64,000 bases of DNA, taken from Achromobacter sp. RTa (GTDB taxonomy: Bacteria > Pseudomonadota > Gammaproteobacteria > Burkholderiales > Burkholderiaceae_B). Numbering within the stretch: position 1 is the stretch's first letter; the number at the start of each line of letters is the position of its first letter. This document shows positions 17,399-26,841 of the stretch, one piece after another. Below the pieces are notes generated by a model. The model had not been told where the DNA came from and searched no databases. It saw only the letters and a program-made list of their open reading frames with translations. A program made the translations under genes and the position numbers. The stretch covers positions 161,802 to 225,801 of the forward strand of contig NZ_JPYO01000013.1 of the NCBI RefSeq assembly GCF_000757485.1. Direction: 5' to 3'.

Positions 17399-18274
17399 AT
17401 GGATACTTACGATCAGCCCCGTTCGCTGGCCTCGCCCATCGACCTGTGCGCCGCGATCGACGCGGCCGTCACAGCGGCCCATGCCGGCGCAGCCATCCTG
17501 CAATCCTACGCGCATCACCGCGCAGATCTCGTGATCGACCGCAAGGCGCGCAACGATCTCGTGTCCCAGGCGGATCGCGAGGCGGAAGCCGCGATCATCC
17601 AGGAACTTCAGGCCCGCACGCCCAAGTTCGGCATCGTTGCCGAGGAAACCGGCGGCAAGGCGCAAGGCGCGGCCACGTGGTACATCGACCCGCTGGACGG
17701 CACCACCAACTTCCTGCACAACATCCCGCACTACGCCGTATCCATCGCGCTGATCGCCCACGCGGGCACTGCCGTCTCGGCCGGCGAAACGCTGACGGAG
17801 GACACTCCCGTGGTGGGCGTGGTCTACGATCCGAGCCGCGAGGAACTCTTCACCGCGGTCCATGGGCTGGGGGCCTGGCTCAATGGCCGGCGCATCCAGT
17901 GTTCGCGCACGCAGACGATCGAAGACGCGGTCCTGGCCACGGGTTTCCCCTTCCGGGACTTCTCCTTCGCCGGGCAATACATGCCCATGCTGCACGACGC
18001 CATCAACCGCGCCCGGGGCGTGCGCCGCATGGGCGCGGCCGCGCTCGACCTAGCCTGGACCGCCTGCGGCCGCTACGATGGCTACTGGGAGATGGGGCTG
18101 GCGCCGTGGGACGTGGCCGCGGGCACGCTGATCCTGCGCGAAGCGGGCGGCGCCTGCTCGGACATGCACCAGCAGGACCCCTGGCCCATCGGCGGGCGCG
18201 TCGTGGCCGGCAACCGCGCCATCGAACGCGCCTTGCACGAGATGATCGCCCCGCACCTCGACAGGAAAGCCTGA
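17399..18274 (+). CDS. Inositol monophosphatase-family phosphatase
   Basis: 291 aa from ATG 17399 (MDTYDQPRSLASPIDL); the frame is open upstream but without domain content. Metal-binding motifs are complete: GIVAEETGG, WYIDPLDGTTNF (about 96-107) and APWDVAAGTLILREAGG. Members dephosphorylate inositol-1-phosphate or related sugar phosphates, and SuhB-type members also bind the transcription machinery. Between the two metal motifs sits a short insertion (SAGETLTEDTPVVGVVYDP) relative to SuhB. The stop lies 10 bp from the convergent fadD stop. Confidence 0.9.
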   Translation: MDTYDQPRSLASPIDLCAAIDAAVTAAHAGAAILQSYAHHRADLVIDRKARNDLVSQADREAEAAIIQELQARTPKFGIVAEETGGKAQGAATWYIDPLDGTTNFLHNIPHYAVSIALIAHAGTAVSAGETLTEDTPVVGVVYDPSREELFTAVHGLGAWLNGRRIQCSRTQTIEDAVLATGFPFRDFSFAGQYMPMLHDAINRARGVRRMGAAALDLAWTACGRYDGYWEMGLAPWDVAAGTLILREAGGACSDMHQQDPWPIGGRVVAGNRAIERALHEMIAPHLDRKA

Positions 18275-18284
18275 CCTCCGGCCG

Positions 18285-19982
18285 TTACGCCGCCTTGCCC
18301 GTTCCAGGCGCGGCGGCGTCGGGTCGCAGTTCCCGGCGCAGGATCTTGCCCACGTTGCTCTTGGGCAGCTCGTTGCGGAATTCCACGAAGCGCGGGCGCT
18401 TGTAGCCCGTCAGGCGCTCCCGGCACCAGTCCTGGATCTGCGCCTCGGTCAGGGACGGGTCTTTCTTCACGACGAATACCTTGACCGCCTCGCCGGAATG
18501 CTCGTCGGGCACGCCGATCGCCGCGCACTCCAGCACGCCCGGATGCTGCGCCACGGCGGCCTCGACTTCGTTCGGATAGACCTTGAAGCCGGACACGGCG
18601 ATCATGTCCTTCTTGCGATCGACGATGCGGGTGTAGCCCTGCTCGTCCATGATGCCGATGTCGCCGGTGCGGAAGTAACCGTCCGCCGTCATGGACTGCC
18701 GGGTTTCCTCGGGCTTCTGCCAGTATCCCAGCATGACCTGCGGCCCGCGGATACTCACCTCGCCCCGCTCTCCGAGCGGCACTTCGCGGCCCTCGTCGTC
18801 CAGGATGGCCACATCGGTGGACGGCAGCGGCAAGCCGATGGAACCCGAGTACGCCGTTGCGTTGGTGGGATTCACCGTCGCCACGGGCGAGGTCTCGGAC
18901 AGGCCATAGCCTTCGACCAGCGGCCTGCCAGTGATCTTCAGCCAACGCTCGGCCACCTGACGCTGCACGGCCATGCCGCCGCCCAGGGTGAGCCGCAACG
19001 CGGAGAAGTCCAGGCGCGCGAAATCATCGTTGTGCGCCAGCGCGTTGAAGAGCGTATTGACGCCGGGAAAAATATTGATGGGTGTCTTGCGCCACGCATT
19101 GATCAGGGACGGCTGGTCGCGCGGATTGATGATGAGCACGTTGCGCATGCCGGCATACAGGCCATAGAGCCCGCAGACGGTCATGGCGAATACGTGGTAG
19201 AGCGGCAGCGCGCTGATGATGGTGAGCTGCTGGCCCGCGAGATCGTGCACGACGGGCTGCGCCACCGCCTCGGTCTGCAGGACGTTGGCGGTCAGGTTGC
19301 GGTGCGACAGCATGGCGCCCTTGGGCACGCCGGTGGTGCCGCCGGTGTATTGCAGCACCGCCACGTCGTCCATCGAGAGGGCCGGCGGCGTGAACGGCAG
19401 GTTCGCGCCCTCCTGCAGCGCCTTGGGCAGCATGCGGGCACCGTCGATGCGCCAGGCGGGAACGATCTTCTTGATGTACCGGGCGGCCAGGTTGACCAGC
19501 GGCGCCTTCAGGCCGCCGAGCAGGTCTCCGGGCCCGGTCACGACGATGTGCTGGAGCTGCCCGCGGTCCGTCACGCGCTCCAGGGTGTGGGCGAAGTTCT
19601 CCAGGATGACGATGACCGACGCGCCGCTGTCCAGCAATTGCCGCTGCAGCTCCTCGGCCGTGTACAGCGGATTCACGTTGACCACGACGTGGCCCGCGCG
19701 CAGCGTGCCCAGCATGCTGACCAGGTAGGCGGGCACGTTGGGCATCATCAACGCGACCCGCGAGCCCTTGGGCAGGCCCAGGCTTTGCAGCCAGGCGGCG
19801 AATGCCCGGGCATGGGCGTCCAGTTGCGCGTAGGTGATATCGCTGCCCATCGCGGTGCATGCGATGCGCGTGGCGTATTGCTTGCAGGCCCGGTCCAGCA
19901 GATCGGTCAGAGAGGAATATCCCTCGGTCGATATCTCGGCCGGAACGCCTTGCGGGTAATGGGCAAGCCACGGACGCGTCAT
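18285..19982 (-). CDS. fadD: Long-chain fatty acid-CoA ligase
   Basis: 565 aa from ATG 19982 (MTRPWLAHYPQGVPAEI), chosen because GGAGAC lies 8 nt upstream and the N-terminus aligns with FadD; another ATG five codons upstream overlaps that site. AMP-binding motif YTGGTTGVPKGAM, the GYGLSETSP motif and the C-terminal lid (RIVDRKKDMIAVSGFKVYPNE, catalytic Lys in NVGKIL) are all present. It activates exogenous fatty acids with ATP and CoA for beta-oxidation. Divergent from the M20 amidohydrolase at 20061. Confidence 0.95.
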   Translation of the reverse strand: MTRPWLAHYPQGVPAEISTEGYSSLTDLLDRACKQYATRIACTAMGSDITYAQLDAHARAFAAWLQSLGLPKGSRVALMMPNVPAYLVSMLGTLRAGHVVVNVNPLYTAEELQRQLLDSGASVIVILENFAHTLERVTDRGQLQHIVVTGPGDLLGGLKAPLVNLAARYIKKIVPAWRIDGARMLPKALQEGANLPFTPPALSMDDVAVLQYTGGTTGVPKGAMLSHRNLTANVLQTEAVAQPVVHDLAGQQLTIISALPLYHVFAMTVCGLYGLYAGMRNVLIINPRDQPSLINAWRKTPINIFPGVNTLFNALAHNDDFARLDFSALRLTLGGGMAVQRQVAERWLKITGRPLVEGYGLSETSPVATVNPTNATAYSGSIGLPLPSTDVAILDDEGREVPLGERGEVSIRGPQVMLGYWQKPEETRQSMTADGYFRTGDIGIMDEQGYTRIVDRKKDMIAVSGFKVYPNEVEAAVAQHPGVLECAAIGVPDEHSGEAVKVFVVKKDPSLTEAQIQDWCRERLTGYKRPRFVEFRNELPKSNVGKILRRELRPDAAAPGTGKAA

Positions 19983-20060
19983 GGTATTTGTCTCCATTAA
20001 ATTGGTTTTTGATTGATGATACCCTTGTTGCGTTCCCTTATTTCGCCCGAGCGCCTCCCC

Positions 20061-21257
20061 ATGAAACTCCTCGAACCCATCGTCGCCTGGCATCACGACA
20101 TTTCCAAGATTCGGCGCGACATCCACGCGCATCCCGAACTGGCGTTCGAGGAATTCCGCACGGCCGACGTGGTGGCCGCGAAGCTTGAGGAATGGGGCAT
20201 CGAAATCCACCGCGGACTGGGCGGCACGGGCGTCGTCGGCATCATCCGCGGCAACCAGCCCGGCGACCGCGCCGTGGGCCTGCGCGCCGACATGGACGCG
20301 CTGCCCATGCAAGAGGTCAACACCTTCGCGCACGCCAGCAAGAACGACGGCAAGATGCACGCCTGTGGCCATGACGGCCACACCGCCATGCTGCTGGCCG
20401 CGGCGCGCTACCTGTCGCAGCACCGCGACTACGCCGGCACGGTCTACGTGATCTTCCAGCCCGCCGAGGAAGGCGGCGGCGGCGCCAAGCGCATGATCGA
20501 CGACGGCCTGTTCACGCGCTTCCCCATGGAGGCCGTGTTCGGCATGCACAACTGGCCCGGCATGAAACCCGGCCAATTCGGCCTGACTCCCGGCCCCATC
20601 ATGGCGTCCAGCAACGAGTTTTCCATCGTCGTGAAGGGCAAGGGCACGCACGCCGGCATGCCCAACCTGGGCATCGATCCGGTCATGGCGGCCGTGCAAT
20701 TGGCCCAATCGCTGCAAACCATCATCACGCGCAATCGCAACCCGCTGGACGCGGCCGTGCTCAGCATTACCCAGATCCACGCCGGCAGCGCGGACAACGT
20801 CGTGCCCAACGACGCCGAGTTGCGCGGCACCGTGCGCACGTTCACGCTGGAAGTGCTGGACCTGATCGAACGCCGTATGGAAGAAATCGCGCGGCACACC
20901 TGCGCGGCCATGGACTGCGAAGTGGAATTCACCTTCCAGCGCAACTATCCGCCCACCATCAACCACCCCGAGGAAGCCGCGTTCTGCGCCGATGTACTGC
21001 GCGACATCGTCGGCGAAGCCAATGTCAACGACCAGGTCCAGCCGACCATGGGCGCGGAGGACTTCGCCTTCATGCTGCAGGAACTGCCGGGCTGCTACGT
21101 CTGGATCGGCAACGGCACGGGCGACCACCGCGACAGCGGCCACGGCCTGGGCCCCTGCACCCTGCACAACGGCAGCTACGATTTCAACGACGAGCTGCTG
21201 CCGCTGGGCGGCACCTACTGGGTCCAGCTGGCGCTCAAGCGCCTGGCTATGGCCTGA
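20061..21257 (+). CDS. M20-family amidohydrolase (hippurate hydrolase-like)
   Basis: 398 aa; ATG 20061 (MKLLEPIVAWHHDISKIRRD) is preferred over an upstream start 16 codons earlier. Metal ligands are complete: [13 protein letters not shown] (Cys/His), FQPAEEGGGGAK (Glu pair), HNWPG and the late MGAEDFAFML. The fold is the M20D family, dizinc or Mn amidohydrolases acting on N-acyl amino acids, hippurate or similar amides. The substrate cannot be told. A second, clearly paralogous gene lies at 59719-60912. Confidence 0.9.
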   Translation: MKLLEPIVAWHHDISKIRRDIHAHPELAFEEFRTADVVAAKLEEWGIEIHRGLGGTGVVGIIRGNQPGDRAVGLRADMDALPMQEVNTFAHASKNDGKMHACGHDGHTAMLLAAARYLSQHRDYAGTVYVIFQPAEEGGGGAKRMIDDGLFTRFPMEAVFGMHNWPGMKPGQFGLTPGPIMASSNEFSIVVKGKGTHAGMPNLGIDPVMAAVQLAQSLQTIITRNRNPLDAAVLSITQIHAGSADNVVPNDAELRGTVRTFTLEVLDLIERRMEEIARHTCAAMDCEVEFTFQRNYPPTINHPEEAAFCADVLRDIVGEANVNDQVQPTMGAEDFAFMLQELPGCYVWIGNGTGDHRDSGHGLGPCTLHNGSYDFNDELLPLGGTYWVQLALKRLAMA

Positions 21258-21268
21258 TCCGCTAGACG

Positions 21269-22162
21269 CTATACGCCGTCCGGCGCGCCGACCGCCAGGC
21301 ACATCGCCAGGAAGCGTTCGGCGGCGCGGGCGGCGGCGTCCGCATGCGGCACCAGGATGCTCAAAGTGCGCGTCAGCGGCCTGGGCAGCAAGCGCAGGGC
21401 CGCCAGCGCCCCGTCCTCGTGCCGCATCGACATGACGGACACGAAGCCCACCCCCAGGCCCGCGCGCACGGCCTGCTTGACCCCCTCCACCCCCGCCAGC
21501 TCCAGCCCCACCGCAGGCGTCAGCCCGGCGTCGGCGAAGGCGCGCTCCACCAGCCGGCGCACCCCCGAGCCGGGTTCACGCATGACCAGGGCCGATGCGG
21601 CCAGGTCGCGCAGCGTCACCGCCCCCTTGCTTGCCAGGGCGTGGTCCGCCCGCACGATCGCCACCACCTCGTCCTGCCTCCAGGCGTGCACCGCCGTGTC
21701 CGCCGGCAGGCCCGCAGGCACGTCCCCCTCGATGAACGCCAGGTCCAGGGCCGGCAGGCGCTCGACGATCTCGCGCGTGTTGCCGTCGGAAAGGTGCAGG
21801 CTGACCGCGGGAAAGGCATGGCGAAAATCCGCCACCAGGCTGGGCAATAGATAGCTGGCGGGCGTGGTGCTGGCCCCCAGGCGCAGGGCCCCCGTCTCCA
21901 GGCCGCGCCAGGATTCCCGCACGGCCTGGGCCTGCCGGTACACCTGGCGCAGTTGCCGGGCCTGCTCGGCCAGGCGCTCGCCGGCCTCGGTCAGTGCAAT
22001 TCCATGCCCGCTGCGCCGGTACAGAGGCTCGCCGAACCATTCCTGCAGCATCCGCAACTGGCCGGATACCGCGGGCTGGGACAAATTCAATGTCTGGGCG
22101 GCGCGGCTGATATTGCCGGTATCGGCCACGCAGGCGAAGGTAAGCAACTGGTCCGGTGTCAT
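21269..22162 (-). CDS. LysR-family regulator (YeiE/CysB-like position)
   Basis: 297 aa from ATG 22162 (MTPDQLLTFACVADTG). HTH at about 3-60 (NISRAAQTLNLSQPAVSGQL) and a LysR effector domain (85-290). It is divergent from the YeiH-family gene at 22276, as YeiE is from YeiH in enterobacteria, so control of that gene is likely. The 113-bp intergenic stretch is strikingly AT-rich for this genome and contains a near-palindrome (CCGATAT/ATATCCG around 22184-22200) that could be the operator. Confidence 0.88.
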   Translation of the reverse strand: MTPDQLLTFACVADTGNISRAAQTLNLSQPAVSGQLRMLQEWFGEPLYRRSGHGIALTEAGERLAEQARQLRQVYRQAQAVRESWRGLETGALRLGASTTPASYLLPSLVADFRHAFPAVSLHLSDGNTREIVERLPALDLAFIEGDVPAGLPADTAVHAWRQDEVVAIVRADHALASKGAVTLRDLAASALVMREPGSGVRRLVERAFADAGLTPAVGLELAGVEGVKQAVRAGLGVGFVSVMSMRHEDGALAALRLLPRPLTRTLSILVPHADAAARAAERFLAMCLAVGAPDGV

Positions 22163-22275
22163 GTCGCACAATTATCAGAATTACCGATATTACATATCCG
22201 AAATAAAAATTTTTCAAATAACAGGGCGGAAATTAATATTTCGTCTAGTTATTTAGATATGCCCCAAGGCCAACC

Positions 22276-23361
22276 ATGAGCAATTCGTCCAGCACCGCCG
22301 TCCCCCTGCCCACCACACCGGCCGCGCCCGCCGCGACGCCGGCGGCCACGCCCTGGCGGGACAAGCTCAACGGGATCCTGTTCGTCGGGCTGATGGCCGG
22401 CGCCGTGATGCAGCTCGCCGACCTGCCCGCCATCAAGCAACTGGGTTTTTCGCCGCTGGTCGTGGGCATCGTCTGCGGCATGCTTTACGGCAACTTCCTG
22501 CGCGGCACCATGCCCGCCGATTGGGGCGTGGGCGTGAATTTCACCGCGAGGCGCCTGCTGCGCATCGCGGTGGCCTTCTACGGCCTGAATATCAGCATCC
22601 AGCAGATCGCCGCCGTGGGCCTGCCGGGGCTGGCCGTCTCGGTGGCCGTGGTGGTGGGCACCCTGCTGATCGGCACCGTGGTGGGCCAGCGCCTGCTGGG
22701 CCTGGACCGCGACACCGCCATGCTTACCGCGGCAGGCAGCGCCATCTGCGGCGCCGCCGCCGTCCTGGCGTTCGAACCGACCCTGCGCGCCGCCCCGCAC
22801 AAGAGCGCCGTGGCAGTCGCGACCGTCGTGCTGTTCGGCACGCTCTCCATGTTCCTGTACCCGGTGTTCTACCACGCAGGCTGGCTGAACTTCGACACGC
22901 AGGCGCTGGGCATCTACATCGGCGGCACGATCCACGAAGTGGCCCAGGTCGTCGGCGCCGCCAGCAACATCGACCCCGCCACCACGGAAGTCGCCACCAT
23001 CGTGAAGATGACCCGCGTCGCCCTGCTGGTCCCGGTCCTGCTGGTGCTGGGCATGTACCTGCGCAGCGCGGCCTCCCATGCCGGCGGGCAGTCCAAGGGC
23101 GCCAAGCTGCCCATCCCCTGGTTCGCGGTGGGCTTCCTGGCGCTGGCCATCGTCAATTCGCTGGACATCATTCCCGCCGACGTCGTGGCCGCCATCCGCC
23201 GCCTGGACGTCTTCGCGCTGACCATGGCCATGACGGCGCTGGGCATCGAAACCCGTTTCGCCCAGATCAGGAAGGCCGGCCCCCGCGTGATGGCGCTGGG
23301 CCTGATCCTCTACGGCTGGCTGTTGGTTGGCGGCTACGCCATCGTCAAGTTGGCCTACTGA
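22276..23361 (+). CDS. YeiH-family (UPF0324) putative sulfate exporter
   Basis: 361 aa with about ten hydrophobic segments after a Pro/Ala-rich cytoplasmic N-terminus (residues 1-30). Family signatures: GFSPLVVGIVCGMLYGN, AGSAICGAAAVLAFEP and the GIYIGGTIHEVAQVVGAA motif. Annotated in many bacteria as sulfate exporter by weak evidence; actual substrate unproven. Regulated most likely by the divergent LysR gene. Confidence 0.88.
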   Translation: MSNSSSTAVPLPTTPAAPAATPAATPWRDKLNGILFVGLMAGAVMQLADLPAIKQLGFSPLVVGIVCGMLYGNFLRGTMPADWGVGVNFTARRLLRIAVAFYGLNISIQQIAAVGLPGLAVSVAVVVGTLLIGTVVGQRLLGLDRDTAMLTAAGSAICGAAAVLAFEPTLRAAPHKSAVAVATVVLFGTLSMFLYPVFYHAGWLNFDTQALGIYIGGTIHEVAQVVGAASNIDPATTEVATIVKMTRVALLVPVLLVLGMYLRSAASHAGGQSKGAKLPIPWFAVGFLALAIVNSLDIIPADVVAAIRRLDVFALTMAMTALGIETRFAQIRKAGPRVMALGLILYGWLLVGGYAIVKLAY

Positions 23362-23465
23362 TTCCCCGCCCGTCGCGGCAAAGCGCCGCGGCGGGCCTTC
23401 CGCCCACGCGGCTGTCTCGTTTTTCCTGCATAATCGGCTGGTTCTCTAGCAGTGGAGTCAGCCGC

Positions 23466-23876
23466 ATGACCTCCAGCAACAAAACCCCTTTCACGACTTT
23501 GCCCGCCGACCGCGACGCGGTATTGCGCGTCATGCCGATGCCGGCGGATGCCAATATCCACGGGGACGTTTTCGGCGGCTGGATCATGTCCCAAGTGGAT
23601 ATCGCCGGCTCGATTCCCGCCGCGCGCCGCGCCGCCGGGCGCGTGGCCACCGTCGCGGTCAACGCCTTCCAGTTCAAGCAGCCCGTGTTCGTGGGCGACC
23701 TGCTCAGTTTCTACGCATCCATCGTCAGAACCGGCACGACTTCCATCACCGTGTCGGTCGAGGTCTACGCGGAACGCCAGCGCCTGGACGCCGAGATCGT
23801 CAAGGTGACCGAAGCCACGCTGACCTACGTCGCCACCGACGAAGCGCGGCGCGGCCGCCCCCTCCCTACCCTTTGA
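23466..23876 (+). CDS. Acyl-CoA thioesterase (YciA-like, hotdog fold)
   Basis: 136 aa from ATG 23466 (MTSSNKTPFTTLPADRDAVL). The YciA/BACH pattern is clear: PMPADANIHGDVFGGWIMSQ carries the catalytic Asp, followed by VNAFQFKQPVFVGDLLSFYA. It hydrolyses acyl-CoA esters of broad chain length in the cytoplasm. The mgtE start follows its stop by 10 bp, so the two may share a transcript, although the functions are unrelated. Confidence 0.9.
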   Translation: MTSSNKTPFTTLPADRDAVLRVMPMPADANIHGDVFGGWIMSQVDIAGSIPAARRAAGRVATVAVNAFQFKQPVFVGDLLSFYASIVRTGTTSITVSVEVYAERQRLDAEIVKVTEATLTYVATDEARRGRPLPTL

Positions 23877-23886
23877 GCCGTAACGC

Positions 23887-25359
23887 ATGACGCAGTCCGC
23901 CGCCGCGCAGAAACCGCCCGCGACGCCCCGCCGCCTAGACCCGGAAGACGCCCAGCACGCCTTGGCGGAGGTGCAGGAACGTCTGCGCCGCCAGCAGCTC
24001 GTCGCCGATCTCGTGCATCGCCAGGAAGAAGGCGACTCGAAGGCCTCGCTGGTCGAAGACCTGGTGCACCGCCAGCACGAAGCCGAACTCAAGACCCTGC
24101 TGGACGGCCTGCATCCCGCCGACATCGCCTTCATCCTGGAGTCGCTGCCCAAGGACGAGCGGCAGGCCATCTGGGCCCTGGTCAGCCCCGAGCATGACGC
24201 GGACGTCCTGCTGGAGGTCGAGGACTGGGTGCGGGAATCGCTCATCGAAGCGATGGACCGCCAGGACCTGGTGGCCGCCACCGGCAACATGGACGCCGAC
24301 GAGCTGGCCGACCTGGCTCCCGACCTGCCGCCCGACGTGGTGGCGGAGGTCCAGAAGGGCCTGACCGAAGAAGAGCGCGCGCAGCTGCTGGAAGCCATGG
24401 GCTATCCGGAAGACAGCGTGGGCGCCATCATGGACTTCGAGATGGTCCGCGTGCGCGAGGACGTGACCCTGGAAGTGGTGCTGCGCTATCTGCGCCGCCT
24501 GCACGAACTGCCCGACCACACCGACCAGATCTTCGTAGTAGACCGCCAGGACAGGCTGCAAGGCATCCTGCCCCTGTCGCGCCTGCTGGTCAGCGAACCC
24601 GAAACCGAGGTTCGCGCGGTCATGAATTCCGACTTCCTGGCGCTGAACCCGCTGGACTCCGACGCCGACGCCGCCGGCGCCTTCGAGCGCTACGACCTGG
24701 TGTCCGCCCCCGTGATGGACGACCAGGGCCGGCTCATCGGCCGCGTCACCATCGCGGACGTGGTGGACGTGATGCGCGAAGACTCCCAGGAACAGGCGCT
24801 GTCGCGCGCCGGCCTGCAGGAAGAAGACATCTTCGCGCCGGTCGCCACCGCGCTGCGCAACCGGGCTCCCTGGCTGCTCTTCAACCTCTGTACGGCGGCC
24901 ACGGCGTCCTTCGTGGCCTCACAGTTCGAAGGCACGGTCAGCCAGATCGTCATCCTGGCATTCCTGATGTCCATCGTGGCGGGCATCGGCGGCAACTCCG
25001 GCAACCAGACCATGACGCTGATCATCCGGGCGCTGGCCATGGGCCGCATCACCGGACGCAACCTCTGGCAGCTGGTCAAGCGCGAACTCTTCGTGACCCT
25101 CATGGTGGGGCTGTGCGGCAGTTTGGTGGCCGCGCTGTTCGCCTGGGTGATTTCGCATTCGGTGTCCATTGCGCTGGTGATGATGGCCGCCATGGTCTGC
25201 AACATGCTCGTGGGCGCCTCGGTGGGCGTGCTGGTGCCGATGGTGCGCGCGCGTTTCGGCAAGGATCCCGCAATGGGTTCCTCGGTGCTGCTCACGTTCG
25301 CCACGGATTCGCTGGGATTCTTCATCTTCCTGGGCTTGGCGACGATCTTCCTGCTGTAG
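23887..25359 (+). CDS. mgtE: MgtE-family magnesium transporter
   Basis: 490 aa. An N-terminal superhelical domain (about 40-160; LHPADIAFILESLP, ELADLAPDLPPDVVAEV), two CBS domains (about 165-300; SAPVMDDQGRLIGRVTIADVVDVM), then five transmembrane helices (about 320-490) with GNSGNQTMTL and ASVGVLVPM pore segments. In this family the cytoplasmic domains sense Mg2+ and gate the channel. There is no room for an M-box riboswitch upstream (10 bp). Confidence 0.95.
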   Translation: MTQSAAAQKPPATPRRLDPEDAQHALAEVQERLRRQQLVADLVHRQEEGDSKASLVEDLVHRQHEAELKTLLDGLHPADIAFILESLPKDERQAIWALVSPEHDADVLLEVEDWVRESLIEAMDRQDLVAATGNMDADELADLAPDLPPDVVAEVQKGLTEEERAQLLEAMGYPEDSVGAIMDFEMVRVREDVTLEVVLRYLRRLHELPDHTDQIFVVDRQDRLQGILPLSRLLVSEPETEVRAVMNSDFLALNPLDSDADAAGAFERYDLVSAPVMDDQGRLIGRVTIADVVDVMREDSQEQALSRAGLQEEDIFAPVATALRNRAPWLLFNLCTAATASFVASQFEGTVSQIVILAFLMSIVAGIGGNSGNQTMTLIIRALAMGRITGRNLWQLVKRELFVTLMVGLCGSLVAALFAWVISHSVSIALVMMAAMVCNMLVGASVGVLVPMVRARFGKDPAMGSSVLLTFATDSLGFFIFLGLATIFLL

Positions 25360-25448
25360 CCCTTCCGCAACAGATGCCGGCGCGTTTGTCCTGTTCCCCC
25401 AGAGGGATGCGCCGCTTGACAGCTGGCTGACAGGGACGAAGGCGACTG

Positions 25449-25467
25449 TTCCATTACAGTAATGGAA
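25449..25467. promoter_or_regulatory. Palindromic operator candidate upstream of pagP
   Basis: TTCCATTAC and GTAATGGAA are perfect 9-bp arms around a single central base, 30 bp before the pagP ATG. A TTGACA at 25416-25421 lies upstream, but I find no convincing -10 at the right distance. The AT-rich perfect dyad in a GC-rich setting suggests a regulator site rather than a terminator. Confidence 0.5.
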
Positions 25468-25496
25468 TTGTCATCTTCATCCCTTCCGTGCCCGCA

Positions 25497-26054
25497 ATGA
25501 CCGCCAGACTCCGGGCAGCGATCCTGTGCCTGCTGCTCTTCTTCCCCTTCGCCCCCGCCGTCCAAGCCTGTGAAAGCATGCCCTCGTGGGCGCAATCGGC
25601 CTGCAAGCGCCTGGACCAGATCTGGACCGAGGGCGGCAACGATCTCTACCTGACCGGCTATTCGTGGCACAACCGGGCCACCTACAGCAAAGAGAAGATC
25701 GACAGCTTCAACGAACTGGCCTGGGGCGGCGGCTACGGCCGCAGCATCTACGACGAAGACGGCGACTGGCAAGGCCTGTACGCCATGGCCTTCCTGGATT
25801 CGCACAGCAAGATCGAGCCCATTGCCGGCTACGGCTTCCTGAAGATCGGCCAGGTCAGCGAGAACTTCCGCCTGGGCGCGGGCTACACCATCTTCCTGAC
25901 GGCGCGCCACGACATCATGAGCTACGTGCCCTTTCCCGGCATCCTGCCGCTGGTGAGCGCGGGCTACAAGGACGCTATGCTCTACGCGACCTACATCCCT
26001 GGCTCCAGCGGCGCGGGCAACGTGCTGTTCATGTTCGGCCGCTGGCAGTTCTGA
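25497..26054 (+). CDS. pagP: Lipid A palmitoyltransferase PagP
   Basis: 185 aa from ATG 25497 with a signal peptide (MTARLRAAILCLLLFFPFAP, cleavage after VQA). Active-site residues match E. coli PagP: His58 in SWHNR, and Asp101-Ser102 in AMAFLDSHSKIEPIAGYG. C-terminal strands end in Phe (LFMFGRWQF), as expected for an outer-membrane beta-barrel. It transfers palmitate from phospholipid to lipid A, remodelling the outer membrane. A GTG three codons upstream is an alternative start. The palindrome at 25449 may control it; in Bordetella pagP is under Bvg control, but nothing here proves that. Confidence 0.93.
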   Translation: MTARLRAAILCLLLFFPFAPAVQACESMPSWAQSACKRLDQIWTEGGNDLYLTGYSWHNRATYSKEKIDSFNELAWGGGYGRSIYDEDGDWQGLYAMAFLDSHSKIEPIAGYGFLKIGQVSENFRLGAGYTIFLTARHDIMSYVPFPGILPLVSAGYKDAMLYATYIPGSSGAGNVLFMFGRWQF

Positions 26055-26071
26055 GCGGCCTGGGCCTGGCC

Positions 26072-26683
26072 TCAGCAGGCCAGGCCCAGCCTGCGGACGA
26101 GGTCGCCCAGGCGCCAATCGTCGATACCGTGCGCGCGCAGCGCCCGCGCCGTTTCCACCACGTAATCCAGGCAAGGCCCCGATTGCCCCACGGCATTGCG
26201 CACAGAGGCCAGCAGGCGGTCGTCGCTGAGGCCCGCGGCGTACTCCTGGCAGGCCCGGTTCAGCAGGAACACCAGCCCGCGCACGGGCGCCGCCTCGGTG
26301 TGGCAGGTCAGCCAGCGGGGCGAGTACGCGCCCGTGACCATTTCCCGAAGCCACAGCGCCCGGAATACCGCGGGCACGTCGCAAGCCGCCACCAGGAACG
26401 CCACCCCGCGGCAACAGCCGCCGCGGTCCAGGCCAAAGACCAGGCCGGGGTTGTCCGGCGAACCGCGGTGGTCATGGGACCACAGACACAGGGAACGGTG
26501 ATAGCCGCGCACGGTCGCCAGGCGGCGCTCGCGCCACGCGAAACCGGGATGCCAGATCAGGGAACCATAGGCGAACACCCACAGATCGTCGGAGCCATTC
26601 CAGCCGGCCAGCAGGTCGTCCACCGAAAGCGCGCGCCTTGGTTTTGCCGGGCCGGCGCAGCCGGCGGGTACTGCCAACGACAT
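26072..26683 (-). CDS. ChaC-like gamma-glutamylcyclotransferase
   Basis: 203 aa. The signature VFAYGSLIWHPGF (about 35-47) and the downstream LYLRE-type stretch (ALWLREMVTGAYSPRWL, containing the acidic residue) identify the ChaC branch of the gamma-glutamylcyclotransferases, which cleave glutathione to 5-oxoproline and Cys-Gly. Cytoplasmic. Convergent with pagP, stops 17 bp apart, and upstream of it 158 bp without a gene where I see nothing distinctive. Confidence 0.85.
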   Translation of the reverse strand: MSLAVPAGCAGPAKPRRALSVDDLLAGWNGSDDLWVFAYGSLIWHPGFAWRERRLATVRGYHRSLCLWSHDHRGSPDNPGLVFGLDRGGCCRGVAFLVAACDVPAVFRALWLREMVTGAYSPRWLTCHTEAAPVRGLVFLLNRACQEYAAGLSDDRLLASVRNAVGQSGPCLDYVVETARALRAHGIDDWRLGDLVRRLGLAC

Positions 26684-26841
26684 AAGGTCCTCTGATATCC
26701 CGTTCGTTCCATGCCTGGAATGGCGGATATCCTACGCCCTTGCCCGCGCAAAAGAATTGCGAGATGAGAGGCCGCAGCGGCCCCGGACGGAATTTGCATC
26801 CCCGGCGGCGGCGGCCCGGGAAATAAAATTGCGCGCCCCGC

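Noticed and set aside
18285..21302. 1005-aa reading of fadD extended upstream
   Set aside because: The extra N-terminal 435 residues are antisense of the M20 amidohydrolase; the ATG at 19982 has a ribosome site and the FadD N-terminus.
23877..23886. M-box riboswitch before mgtE
   Set aside because: Only 10 bp separate mgtE from the upstream gene, too little for any riboswitch.
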